Positions 33,945 through 41,979 of a DNA stretch of 64,000 nt are shown here, piece after piece; position 1 is the stretch's first letter; each line of letters begins with the position of its first letter. The DNA comes from Symbiobacterium sp040797425 (lineage in GTDB: Bacteria > Bacillota > Sulfobacillia > Symbiobacteriales > Symbiobacteriaceae). The notes below the pieces were generated by a model, which saw only the letters and a list, made by a program, of their open reading frames with translations, was not told the DNA's origin and did no database searches. The position numbers and the translations under genes are program-made. The stretch spans positions 24,055 through 88,054 of the forward strand of contig NZ_JBFNEH010000008.1 in assembly GCF_040797425.1 (NCBI RefSeq), in the 5' to 3' direction.

Positions 33945-34020
33945 GTAATATACGTTACTTTGGTTATCCTAAGTTTAGCATCTTGGTATAGTTTGTCAAG
34001 TCTTATGTCACATAACCAAA
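33945..34020 (-). promoter_or_regulatory. SDR promoter with flanking operators
   Basis: On the minus strand TTGACA (33999-33994) is followed after 16 bases by TAAACT (33977-33972). A perfect 9-bp inverted repeat flanks it: TTTGGTTAT at 33959-33967 and ATAACCAAA at 34012-34020. A second palindrome, GTAA-6-TTAC, lies at 33945-33958 between promoter and gene. This AT-rich island is unlike the surrounding DNA. The rest of the gap, to 34275, shows only the ribosome-binding site of the next gene and no clear promoter for it. Confidence 0.65.
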
Positions 34021-34275
34021 CCCCGGAACGAGCCCACCGGGCCTGGGTCGCTGCCTCATAGCGTTCCCGCCGTCTGTGCGACCCACACCCCACGTGGATT
34101 GCCATTCTCCTCCCGGGGGCCGCCGTGCCGCCCTTCCGACCCGGCCCTCAGTCCGGTCCTGCTGCGGTCCCGCACGCAGGATGCCTTGCTCGAAACTGAC
34201 GGCGCCCGCCCTCGCTGCTGCCCGGTTCCCAACGGGCATAATACTGTCTACTAGCACGTGGAGGTGACGGACGCC

Positions 34276-34899
34276 GTGGCGAAGCCGGTCCTGCTCTTCG
34301 ACCTGGACGGCATCTGCTGCAACCTGGCCAAGAAGTGGCTCGAAGTCTACAACCGCGACTACAACGACAACCTGCGGCTGGAAGACATCACCGCGTGGAA
34401 CTGGGACCGGTTCGTGAAGCCCGAGTGCGGCAAGCGCATCTACCACTACCTCAACCGCCCCGGCTTCTTCGCCGACCTGGAGCCCATCGAGGGCTGTATC
34501 GAGTCCCTGGAGCGCCTGGCCCGCCTCTGCGAGCTGGTGGTGGTCACCGCCAGCCCCAGGGAAGCGGCCGGCGACAAGATCGCGTGGGTGCGCAAGCACC
34601 TGCCGATGGTGCCCCGCGGCAACGTCGTCATCACCTACCGGAAAGACCTGGTCCGCGGCGACTTCATGTTCGACGACGCCCCCAAGAACCTGCAAAACCA
34701 CCCGGCGATCCGCATTCTCATGGACTACCCTTACAACCGCGACTTCCATGACTGTTACCGGGTGCACTCGTGGGCCGAGGCCGAGGCGCTCATCCGTCGG
34801 CTCGTGGCCGAGATGGGCGGCGCCGGCGACACGCCGTCGGTCCAGCGGGCGATGCAGCCCCGGCTTGCGGATCCCCGCACGTACGCGCATCCTGTGTGA
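34276..34899 (+). CDS. 5-prime nucleotidase, deoxy (NT5C-type HAD phosphatase)
   Basis: The 207-residue product begins at GTG (VAKPVLLFDLDG), 11 bases after GGAGG. HAD motif I is LLFDLDGICCNLAKKW, with the second Asp in place. The cap-side segment WNWDRFVKPECGKR follows. Motif II is VVVTASPRE, and the C-terminal FMFDDAPKNLQNH carries the acidic motif. This pattern fits the NT5C family that removes phosphate from (deoxy)nucleoside monophosphates. It precedes the lipoprotein hydrolase gene by 90 bases. Confidence 0.82.
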   Translation: MAKPVLLFDLDGICCNLAKKWLEVYNRDYNDNLRLEDITAWNWDRFVKPECGKRIYHYLNRPGFFADLEPIEGCIESLERLARLCELVVVTASPREAAGDKIAWVRKHLPMVPRGNVVITYRKDLVRGDFMFDDAPKNLQNHPAIRILMDYPYNRDFHDCYRVHSWAEAEALIRRLVAEMGGAGDTPSVQRAMQPRLADPRTYAHPV

Positions 34900-34989
34900 A
34901 ACTGTCAGGTGTATATTGCTCACATGCGCAAACTTGAGCTCCCCCAGGTTCGTCTAATGAATATCATGGTCGGAACCGGAGGATGTCTC

Positions 34990-36252
34990 ATGCGTAAACC
35001 GGTTATGCCCGCACTTCTCAATTCCGCTTTGATTCTCTCCCTGCTCCTCACCGGCTGTGCGCACTCGTCCGGCAGTGCCACGCCCACGGGCCCCTCGGGC
35101 CAGCTGCCCATAGGCGGCGTCACGACCCCCGCCCCCGGGAACAACACCGACCCCGGAGAGGCGAACCCTTCCGCCGAGGCGCCGAAGCCCGGCGAGGCGG
35201 GCGGGCAGACCAGCACCGAAGGGACTGCCGAACCCACGGAGCCCCCTGACCCCACCGAACCGGCAGAGTCCAACGAACCGCAGACGCCTGCCCGCACGAT
35301 GCCCAATCCGGTGCGGGGGCTCCACCTCTCGGGCTGGTACGCAGGCTCGCCCGACCTGGTCTGGCCGCTCCTCGACTGGGCCTGGGAGGCCGGCATCAAC
35401 ACGATCGTGCTGGACCTGAAGGCCGAAGACGGTTACCTCTCGTGGGAGTCCGACATCCCGCTGGCGCAGGAGATCGGCGCCAACATGCGCAAGATCGCCG
35501 ACCTGAAGGCATTCGTGGAGGAGGCCCACGACCGGGGCTTCTGGGTGGCGGGGCGCATCGTGGTGATGAACGACCAGTGGCTCTACAAGGGCCGGCCGGA
35601 GTGGGCGATTCCCGGCTTTGACGGCGGCGCCTACTCCTTCATGGATCCAGCGAACGAGAACGTGTGGAAGTACAACATCGACGTGGCCAAGGAGGCCATC
35701 GCCGCGGGGGTCGACGAGATCCAGTTCGACTACATCCGCTACTCCGAGCACCTGCGGGAGGGCTACAACGGCCACGACACCACGGCGGAGCAGCGTACCA
35801 AGCCCATCAACGACTTCCTGCGCTACGCGATGACCGAGCTGAAGCCGCTGGGGGTGGTGGTCGGCGCTGACGTGTTCGGCCTGACCACCTCGGTGGCCGA
35901 GGGCGACGACATGGAGATCGGCCAGGACTACCGGCAGATTGCCGAGATCGTCGACTACATCGCCCCGATGGTCTACCCCTCCCACTACGCGCCGTACACC
36001 TACGGCCTCGAGAACCCCAACGCCAACCCGTACGAGACCGTCTACAACTCGATGAAGAAGGCGCTGGAGCGTACGGAGGGGCTCCCCATCGAGAAGCACC
36101 GGCCGTGGATTCAGGACTTCTCCCTGGGCGGCATCTCCTACGGCCCCGCCGAGGTGATGGCCCAGGTGCAGGCGCTGAAGGACCTCGGCATCGAGTCGTT
36201 CATGCTGTGGGATCCGTCCAACAAGTACACTCGGGAGGTCTCGTTCAGGTGA
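34990..36252 (+). CDS. Lipoprotein putative glycoside hydrolase (DUF4015)
   Basis: The 420-residue product starts MRKPVMPALLNSALILS after CCGGAGG and has a lipobox, LLLTGC, so it is probably lipid-anchored outside the membrane. A Pro/Glu/Thr linker (about residues 25-105) precedes a TIM-barrel domain of the DUF4015 putative glycoside hydrolase family. That domain begins VRGLHLSGWYAG and continues with TIVLDLKAEDGYLSWES, AGVDEIQFDYIRY, VVVGADVFGL and IAPMVYPSHY. Acidic residues in DEIQFDY are likely at the active site. The substrate is unknown. A long terminator follows. Confidence 0.85.
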   Translation: MRKPVMPALLNSALILSLLLTGCAHSSGSATPTGPSGQLPIGGVTTPAPGNNTDPGEANPSAEAPKPGEAGGQTSTEGTAEPTEPPDPTEPAESNEPQTPARTMPNPVRGLHLSGWYAGSPDLVWPLLDWAWEAGINTIVLDLKAEDGYLSWESDIPLAQEIGANMRKIADLKAFVEEAHDRGFWVAGRIVVMNDQWLYKGRPEWAIPGFDGGAYSFMDPANENVWKYNIDVAKEAIAAGVDEIQFDYIRYSEHLREGYNGHDTTAEQRTKPINDFLRYAMTELKPLGVVVGADVFGLTTSVAEGDDMEIGQDYRQIAEIVDYIAPMVYPSHYAPYTYGLENPNANPYETVYNSMKKALERTEGLPIEKHRPWIQDFSLGGISYGPAEVMAQVQALKDLGIESFMLWDPSNKYTREVSFR

Positions 36253-36254
36253 TT

Positions 36255-36304
36255 GGTAACGAAATGAGCCACGCACCCGCAAAGGCGTGGCTCATTTCGT
36301 TACC
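36255..36304. terminator. Terminator with 20-bp perfect stem
   Basis: GGTAACGAAATGAGCC-ACGC (36255-36274) is perfectly complementary to 36285-36304, with a 10-nt loop. On the plus strand CTTTATG follows. It starts 3 bases past the hydrolase stop, and znuB ends 90 bp away on the other strand, so it may serve both. Confidence 0.85.
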
Positions 36305-36396
36305 CTTTATGTCTGAACCAGGCTCCCCGACAGGCGACCGGCGGTTCTGGCCGGCACCGTGACCTGGAGAAGCCGCCCTCGATTCCCTCGCCCGCG

Positions 36397-37206
36397 TCAC
36401 CCGCCGCGGGCGATCCGCTTGAACCCCGTGGCCGCCAACAAGATCAGCACGGCAGTGAAGACCACCGTACCGCCCGGGGCGAGGTTGAGCGTGTAGGCGA
36501 GGCTCAAGCCCACCACCACCGCGATGATCCCGAACCCGATCGAGAGGCCCAGCGCGCCACGGAACGAACGGGCCACCTGCAGGGCCGCACCCACGGGCAC
36601 CACCATCAGCGAGGAGACCAGCAGGGCGCCCACCACCCGCATTGTCACGCCCACCGTCAGGGCCACCAGCACGTAGAAAACCACGTTGAGCGCGCGGACC
36701 GGCAGGCCCACGACGGCGGCATACTCCTCATCGAACGTGGTGGCCAACAGTTCCTTGTACAGGGCGAAGAGGCCGCACAGCACCGCTGCGCCCAGCGCAG
36801 CGATCAGGTACACGTCGGTCGCGGTCACCGTGACGATCGAGCCGAACAGGTAAGCCATGATCTCGCCCGCACTGCCCGCGGCCAGCGAGAGCAGGATCAC
36901 CGCCAGCGCCAGGGCGCCGGCCAGCACGACCGCCACCGCCATCTCGCTGTACTTCCGGTACGACTGCCGGAGCCAGTCCATCCCCAGCGAGGCGGCCACG
37001 GCGAAGGCCAGCCCCGTGGCCACGGGGTAGGCTCCCGCCAGCAGGCCGGCCGCCACGCCGGCCAAGGTCACGTGCGAGAGGGCGTCGCCGTACAGCGCCA
37101 GCCGCCGGAGCACCAGGAAGACCCCGATAGCCGGGGCCACCACGGCCACGATCAACCCTGCGGCGAAGGCGCGTTGCATGAACGAAAGCGAAAGCATCTC
37201 AAGCAT
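36397..37206 (-). CDS. znuB: Zinc ABC transporter permease ZnuB
   Basis: The 269-residue integral membrane protein belongs to the ABC-3 metal permeases. It has about eight helices, GDALSHVTLAGVAAGLL near the N-terminus (coupling-region signature), a YRKYSEM loop, and AAVVGLPVRALNVVFYV and VVGALLVSSLMVVPV in the C-terminal half. Its start overlaps the end of znuC by 8 bp. It is the last gene of znuA-znuC-znuB. Confidence 0.93.
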   Translation of the reverse strand: MLEMLSLSFMQRAFAAGLIVAVVAPAIGVFLVLRRLALYGDALSHVTLAGVAAGLLAGAYPVATGLAFAVAASLGMDWLRQSYRKYSEMAVAVVLAGALALAVILLSLAAGSAGEIMAYLFGSIVTVTATDVYLIAALGAAVLCGLFALYKELLATTFDEEYAAVVGLPVRALNVVFYVLVALTVGVTMRVVGALLVSSLMVVPVGAALQVARSFRGALGLSIGFGIIAVVVGLSLAYTLNLAPGGTVVFTAVLILLAATGFKRIARGG

Positions 37207-37978
37207 CCGACGCGCCCTCCCCGTGGTGATGGTGGTGGTGAATGGGGATCATCGGGTGCCCGTAGAGCTCGCACAGCTGCTCCTCGGTGCCGAAGTCCGC
37301 CGGATCGCCGTGGTAGAAGAGCCGCCGGTTCAGGCAGGCCAGGGCCGAGACCTCGTGGGCCACCGCACCGATGTCGTGGGAGACCAGGATCACCGTGAGG
37401 CCCATCTCCGCCCGAAGCCGCCGGATGAGCTGGTAAAACTGCGCCTCCGCGGAGGCGTCGACCCCCACGGTGGGCTCGTCCAGGATCAAGAGTTCCGGCC
37501 GGCTCACCAGCGCCCGGGCGATGAACGCCCGCTGCTGCTGCCCGCCGGAGAGGTGGCCGATCAGCCGGTCTTTGAGCGGCAGCAGGCCCACCCGGTCAAG
37601 GGCCTGCTCCACCGCCTGCCGGTCGGCCGCCGTGAGCCGGCGGAAGAGTCTCCGGCGGGCCGCAAGGCCCGTGCTCACCACCTCGGCAACGGTCGCCGGA
37701 AAGGCCGAGTTGAAAGAGGCCGCCTTCTGCGCCACGTAGCCCACCCGCCACCGCTCCCGGAACCGCGGCACGGGCGTCCCGAACAGCCGGATCTCGCCCT
37801 CCGGGACGGGCAGGATGCCCAGCATCAGCCGGAGCAAGGTCGTCTTGCCCGAACCGTTGGGGCCGATCAGGCCCAGGTACTCGCCGCGGGGAACGGAAAG
37901 GCTCACGCGGTCCAGCACCGGCTCCTTTCCGTAGCAGAAGCTGACGTCCCGCACCTCGACCACAGGGGTTGCCGTCAT
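37199..37978 (-). CDS. znuC: Zinc ABC transporter ATPase ZnuC
   Basis: The 259-residue ATPase has Walker A GPNGSGKTT, the Q-loop YVAQKA, the signature LSGGQQQRAFIARAL, Walker B LLILDEPTVGVD and the H-loop VSHDIG. The C-terminus carries a natural run of six His (IPIHHHHHHGEG), probably binding zinc at the cytoplasmic exit. It starts 2 bases past the znuA stop. Confidence 0.94.
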   Translation of the reverse strand: MTATPVVEVRDVSFCYGKEPVLDRVSLSVPRGEYLGLIGPNGSGKTTLLRLMLGILPVPEGEIRLFGTPVPRFRERWRVGYVAQKAASFNSAFPATVAEVVSTGLAARRRLFRRLTAADRQAVEQALDRVGLLPLKDRLIGHLSGGQQQRAFIARALVSRPELLILDEPTVGVDASAEAQFYQLIRRLRAEMGLTVILVSHDIGAVAHEVSALACLNRRLFYHGDPADFGTEEQLCELYGHPMIPIHHHHHHGEGASDA

Positions 37979-37979
37979 C

Positions 37980-39080
37980 TCAATCGCACTCCAATGCCGT
38001 GCGCAGATTGGTCAGGTTCTGGTGCATGATGCTGAAGTAGTTCTCACCCGCCGCCACCTGCTCGGGCGTAAGCCCCTCAAAGGGGTTCAGCACCAGCGTC
38101 TGGGCGCCCACCTCCTGGGCCACGACCCGGGCGACCTTGTCGCTGGCCAGCGTCTCAAAGAAGATGTAGCGCACGTCCTGCTCCCGGGCCTCCTCCACCA
38201 CGGCCCTGAGGGCCCCGGGCGTCGGCTCGGCGTCGGGGGAGAGACCCATCACCGCCCGCTGCTCCAGCCCGTACCGGTGGGCCAGGTAGCCGAAGGCCGC
38301 ATGAGTGGTGAAGAAAACCCGCCGCCGGCACTGGGAGAGGCCCGCGCGGAAATCCTGGTCCAGCGAGTCCAGCTCCGCGAGGTACTCTGCCGCCCGCGCC
38401 CGGTAGTAGTCGGCGCCCTCGGGGTCGGCGGCGGCGAGGGCGTCGCGGATCCGGGCCACCGCGTGGGCCGCCCCGGCGGGGTCGAGCCACACGTGCGGGT
38501 CGAGGTCGCCGTGGTCGTGCGTATCACTGCCGGCGGTGGCGGCCGCGTCTCTGGCTTCCTCCCCGCCGGCGGCCCTGTGGCCGCTCTCCTCATCTGGTTG
38601 GCCCAGGACGTCCACCGCGTCGCCGTCTGCTTCGTGCTCGGGGTAAGCCCCTTCCGTCGCCTCGCCGTCCTCGCCGTGCTCGTGCCCGGCAACGTCCAGA
38701 AGGGCGAACCCTTCGCTGGTCTCCACCACCTGCAGCTCCCGGTTGTCCAGCGACGCCAGCACCTGGCCGACCCAGTGCTCCAGGCCCGCACCGTTATAGA
38801 GAAACACGTCGGCCGCATTCAGGGTACGGATGTCCCGCACCGACGGTTCCCAGTTGTGGGGCTCGGCGCCGGGGGGCACCAGCTGCACCAGGTCGATGCG
38901 GTCTCCTCCCACAGCCCGGGCAAACTCATAGACCGGATAGATGCTGGCGACCACCTTCAGGCGGCCGTCTGCAGCAAAGGCCGTGCCGGCGGCGCCAGAC
39001 CCCCCGACGCCGCCGCACCCGGCAACCAACAGAAGAACGAGCGCCATCAAGGCACTCCAGGCCGAACGGCGCATCCTCAC
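37980..39080 (-). CDS. znuA: Zinc-binding lipoprotein ZnuA
   Basis: The product of about 366 residues starts at GTG (VRMRRSAWSAL) with AGGGGG upstream. It has a lipobox, LLVAGC, and a cluster A-I metal-binding fold. Metal ligands are likely in PPGAEPHNWEPS, LDPHVWLDP, FTTHAAFGYLAH and the late FFETLASDKVA region. A His/Asp/Glu-rich loop (about residues 135-205, with GHEHGEDGE and DTHDHGDLD) is typical of zinc rather than manganese binding proteins. It is regulated by the adjacent Zur-like repressor, judging by context. Confidence 0.93.
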   Translation of the reverse strand: MRMRRSAWSALMALVLLLVAGCGGVGGSGAAGTAFAADGRLKVVASIYPVYEFARAVGGDRIDLVQLVPPGAEPHNWEPSVRDIRTLNAADVFLYNGAGLEHWVGQVLASLDNRELQVVETSEGFALLDVAGHEHGEDGEATEGAYPEHEADGDAVDVLGQPDEESGHRAAGGEEARDAAATAGSDTHDHGDLDPHVWLDPAGAAHAVARIRDALAAADPEGADYYRARAAEYLAELDSLDQDFRAGLSQCRRRVFFTTHAAFGYLAHRYGLEQRAVMGLSPDAEPTPGALRAVVEEAREQDVRYIFFETLASDKVARVVAQEVGAQTLVLNPFEGLTPEQVAAGENYFSIMHQNLTNLRTALECD

Positions 39081-39134
39081 GCAGAAAATCCCCCTTGTCG
39101 CTGGCAAGAAGAGCGCAGTACACCCTCGAACGGG

Positions 39135-39164
39135 ATTATCCGCCGCAAATAGGACTACTGTCAA
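39135..39164 (-). promoter_or_regulatory. znuA promoter
   Basis: TTGACA (39164-39159) is followed after 18 bases by GATAAT (39140-39135) on the minus strand. The -35 box overlaps the zur stop codon. CAAATAGGA (39146-39154, plus strand) lies in the spacer and recurs in the zur promoter, a candidate operator half-site. Confidence 0.7.
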
Positions 39165-39601
39165 GTAGGATTCTTATTGTTTGCGGCGCAGGCCGGGCAG
39201 TAGCCAAACAGCTCGATCCGGTGAGACGAGATGACGAACCCGTGCTGCTCCCGCGCCACCGCCGCCAGCTCCTTGATGGGGCAGTGCGCCAGCGGGATCT
39301 CCGTGCCGCACTCAAGGCAGACGAGCATGTGGTTGTGTGCGGTCCGGTTGAGGGAGTACTGGGCGTTCCGGCCCGGCAGTTTCACCTCGGTAACAACGTT
39401 CAGCTTCCCCATCAGGCGCAGGTTGCGGTAGATGGTGTCGAGGCCCACCTCCGGATACGTCGCCCGCACCTGCTGGTAGATCTCGTCGGCGGTGAGCTCC
39501 GCGTCGCCCGCGTTCAGCAGGACTTCGACGATCAGCCGGCGCTGCGGCGTCAGCTTGCAGCCCATCTCCTTGAGCCGTCCCAGGACCTCCTCAACCGTCA
39601 T
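39161..39601 (-). CDS. zur: Fur-family zinc repressor Zur
   Basis: The 146-residue Fur-family protein starts MTVEEVLGRLKEMG after GGGGAGGAG. The winged helix includes CKLTPQRRLIVEVLLNAG and VGLDTIYRNLRLM. The dimerisation half has the regulatory metal site HNHMLVCLECG and a second CXXC (GYCPACAAN), so the structural four-Cys zinc site is complete. Fur paralogs sense Fe, Mn, peroxide or Zn. The adjacent zinc uptake genes make Zur the best call. Confidence 0.87.
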   Translation of the reverse strand: MTVEEVLGRLKEMGCKLTPQRRLIVEVLLNAGDAELTADEIYQQVRATYPEVGLDTIYRNLRLMGKLNVVTEVKLPGRNAQYSLNRTAHNHMLVCLECGTEIPLAHCPIKELAAVAREQHGFVISSHRIELFGYCPACAANNKNPT

Positions 39602-39629
39602 CGGCTCTCCTCCCCTTCGGCACCCATCC

Positions 39630-39676
39630 AGGAAAATTCCTATTTGGAGTCTAGCGGGCGAACCTCCCCGTGTCAA
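39630..39676 (-). promoter_or_regulatory. zur promoter with dyad operator
   Basis: TTGACA (39676-39671), 17 bases, TAGACT (39653-39648) form a good sigma-A promoter on the minus strand. Immediately downstream, about at the transcription start, lies the palindrome AGGAAAATTCCT (39630-39641). CAAATAGGA, also present in the znuA promoter, overlaps it (39646-39638). This suggests autoregulation. The sequence differs from the Bacillus Zur box. Confidence 0.65.
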
Positions 39677-39693
39677 GCCATAGTCGCGGCGCC

Positions 39694-39719
39694 GCCCGGG
39701 CCCTCCCAGGGGCCCGGGC
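39694..39719 (-). terminator. Terminator after the LCP gene
   Basis: GCCCGGGCCC and GGGCCCGGGC form a perfect 10-bp stem with a TCCCAG loop, 23 bases past the LCP stop and before the zur promoter. Confidence 0.7.
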
Positions 39720-39741
39720 GTGCAGGCGCTCTCTGCCGGTG

Positions 39742-41250
39742 TTACAGGACGTCCAGGACGTCCGTGCCCAGCACCAGGTCGATGTCGTGCTCGGCGGCCG
39801 GATCGGGCTCCACGCGGTACTCCAGCACGGGAACCACGCTGAACAGCTCCTCGGAAACGTCGAGGCCAGGCGTCCGCACCACCGCCACGGTGCTCGGCAG
39901 CACAGCCGCGCTCACATGGACACGACTCACCTCGAAGCCGGCGGCCTCCAGCCGGTCCACGAAGTCCTGCGCGACGCCCTGGCCCGTCGCGTCCACCAGG
40001 TTGACGGAGATGGGGGACGGCGACTCATCGGACCCTGCGTCGCCGTCATCCTCTCGTTCACCCGCTTCACCGGTGCCATTTTCGCCCTCACCGGCGTCAC
40101 CGCGGTCCCCTTCCGCATCGCCCTCGCCCGTCTCCGCACCGTCGCCTTCGGTGCCGTCGCCTTCGGCGCCCTCGCCCTCCTCCTGCTCCTGGGCCTGGGC
40201 GGCCGCCAGGGAGCGGGCGTACGCCTCGGACAGAGCGGCCTGGTAGACCTCGTTGTCGGCCCGTGCCTTCTCCAGGAAGGCGTCGCCTGGCGGCTCCCCG
40301 ACCAGCAGTTCGTAAGCCTGGGTCCGCAGTTCCACCAGGTCAGCGCCGAAGTAGAAGACGCCGTCGATCATGTACGCGTCGCCGCTGAGGGCGCCGGTCT
40401 GAAGGGGTTTCGCGATGGCCTGCCGTCCCTTGGTGGCCAGCGCCACCAGGTCGCCCACGGTCAGGTCGGTCGTGATGGTGTTATACAGGGCCGAGATGAG
40501 CTGCGGCGCCCGGGTGATGACGCCGGGGCTGGCCGCTTTCTTCACCGCAGCCTGGATGATCTCCTGCTGCCTCCGCATGCGGCCCAGATCGCCCTCCGCG
40601 TCGTTCCGGAACCGGGCGTACTTCAACGCGGTCTCCCCGTCCATCACCTGCGGCCCGGCCTTGATGTCGATCACCAGCCCGTTCGGGCCGACCCGGTAGT
40701 CGTACGGGTCCACGTAGTAGAGCGGCTTGGGCGGGTTGACCTCCACGCCGCCCAGGGCGTCGATCACCTGGACGAACCCGTCGAAGTTGATGGAAATCCA
40801 GTGGTCGATATCGATCCCCAGGAGTCGCTCGACCGTGGCCACCGCCAGGGCGGGGCCGCCATAGGCGTACGCGTGGTTGATCTTGTCGTACCCGCGACCC
40901 GGTATGTCCGTCCACAGGTCCCGCGGGACGGAAAGCAGTGCGAGCCGCTGCTTCTTGGGGTCAAACGACACCACAACCATCGAATCGGACCGGCCGTACT
41001 CGCCCTCGTCGGTGTCCACGCCCATCACGAGGAAGGTCTGCAGGTCGCCCGGCAGCGTCTCCAGGGTCCCGGACTCACCCGGGATTTCCTCCGCCACGCC
41101 GGGGTTGGTCGTGGCGGGCTTATCGAACGGCCGATACAGGGAGAGAGCCCGGGCGGCAGCGACGAAAGCGAGGATGGCAGCAAGCGGGATCAACAGGCGC
41201 AGGTACCTGCGCTGGCGCTTCCGCTTGCGGAGGTCGGAACCAGGGAACAC
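39742..41250 (-). CDS. LytR-CpsA-Psr (LCP) family protein with LytR_C domain
   Basis: LCP proteins transfer wall polymers such as teichoic acids or polysaccharides to peptidoglycan. The 502-residue product has an N-terminal anchor (LRLLIPLAAILAFVAAARA). The LCP domain (about residues 70-300) carries VMGVDTDEGEYGRSDSMVVV, LSVPRDLWTDIPG, KINHAYAYGG and KYARFRNDAEGDLGRMRRQQ. An acidic Gly/Glu/Asp repeat linker spans about 365-415. The C-terminal LytR_C domain (VNLVDATGQGVAQDFVD) follows. The GTG start has GAGGAGGGAGG upstream. A second LCP gene lies at 51.2 kb. Confidence 0.93.
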   Translation of the reverse strand: MFPGSDLRKRKRQRRYLRLLIPLAAILAFVAAARALSLYRPFDKPATTNPGVAEEIPGESGTLETLPGDLQTFLVMGVDTDEGEYGRSDSMVVVSFDPKKQRLALLSVPRDLWTDIPGRGYDKINHAYAYGGPALAVATVERLLGIDIDHWISINFDGFVQVIDALGGVEVNPPKPLYYVDPYDYRVGPNGLVIDIKAGPQVMDGETALKYARFRNDAEGDLGRMRRQQEIIQAAVKKAASPGVITRAPQLISALYNTITTDLTVGDLVALATKGRQAIAKPLQTGALSGDAYMIDGVFYFGADLVELRTQAYELLVGEPPGDAFLEKARADNEVYQAALSEAYARSLAAAQAQEQEEGEGAEGDGTEGDGAETGEGDAEGDRGDAGEGENGTGEAGEREDDGDAGSDESPSPISVNLVDATGQGVAQDFVDRLEAAGFEVSRVHVSAAVLPSTVAVVRTPGLDVSEELFSVVPVLEYRVEPDPAAEHDIDLVLGTDVLDVL

Positions 41251-41401
41251 GGGCCTCCCTCCTCGTCTGTAGTGTTAACCTGTACTACTATAGCAGATAT
41301 AATTGCTGTGACCTATAGCAGGATCTCCCTGAAGCAGCCTACTTTACTTTGACGAGCAGCGGCCAACCCCAGTTTCGCAAGCAGGTGCGAGGCCCCGGCA
41401 G

Positions 41402-41443
41402 GCAGAAAACGGCGGCCCCGAGGTCGGGACCGCCGTTTTCTGC
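41402..41443 (-). terminator. Terminator after the YchJ-like gene
   Basis: GCAGAAAACGGCGG (41402-41415) and its exact complement (41430-41443) form a 14-bp stem. On the minus strand the 3-prime arm ends in GTTTTCTGC, so the U-rich part lies within the stem. Confidence 0.75.
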
Positions 41444-41446
41444 GGC

Positions 41447-41896
41447 TCAGTCGTCTGCAGCGGGCGTCTCGATCTCCGTCCCGTTCAGGTAGAGCAGCCG
41501 GCCGTCCACCCGGACGAACTCCGACCGCTCGGTGAAGAAATCCTCCGGCCCGCCGGCGATGCGGTACCGAGCCGTCAGCGTGCCGTGGGCGATGCCACCC
41601 TCGTCCTCGGGCTCGGTGCTGTGAATCGTCAGGCCGGTGAAGTCTACCCGCTGGCAATAGAGCAAGGTCTCCCGCTTGTACTGCTCCTCCGTCTTTCCCA
41701 CCACTGCTTCGTTGCTGGGGTGTGTCGTACGGTAGAGGTAGTTCACGTCTCCAATGGCGTAGGCCGTGTAGCGGCTTCGAATCAGCTGCTCCACGGTATC
41801 GGGATACCGGATGCCGGCGTGGTAGATGCCGCAGCAGGTCTTGTACTTCCTGCCGCTTCCGCAGGGGCAGGGATCGTTCCGTCCGACTTTACGCAA
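41447..41896 (-). CDS. YchJ-family protein with SEC-C motif
   Basis: The product has about 149 residues and starts at TTG (LRKVGRNDPCPCG), 8 bases after GAGG. The SEC-C zinc motif, PCPCGSGRKYKTCCG, opens the protein. The YchJ core follows (RSRYTAYAIGDVNYLYRTTHP, and a C-terminal RYRIAGGPEDFFTERSEF). The family is widespread but of unknown function and has an NTF2-like fold. It lies 83 bases past the dnaE2 stop on the same strand. Confidence 0.85.
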   Translation of the reverse strand: MRKVGRNDPCPCGSGRKYKTCCGIYHAGIRYPDTVEQLIRSRYTAYAIGDVNYLYRTTHPSNEAVVGKTEEQYKRETLLYCQRVDFTGLTIHSTEPEDEGGIAHGTLTARYRIAGGPEDFFTERSEFVRVDGRLLYLNGTEIETPAADD

Positions 41897-41979
41897 CAGG
41901 TCCACCTCACAGATCGACAAGTGACGTATGAGGCCGTGCCCTTCGGCGCGACCGCACATAATCCAGTATAGTATGCCCG

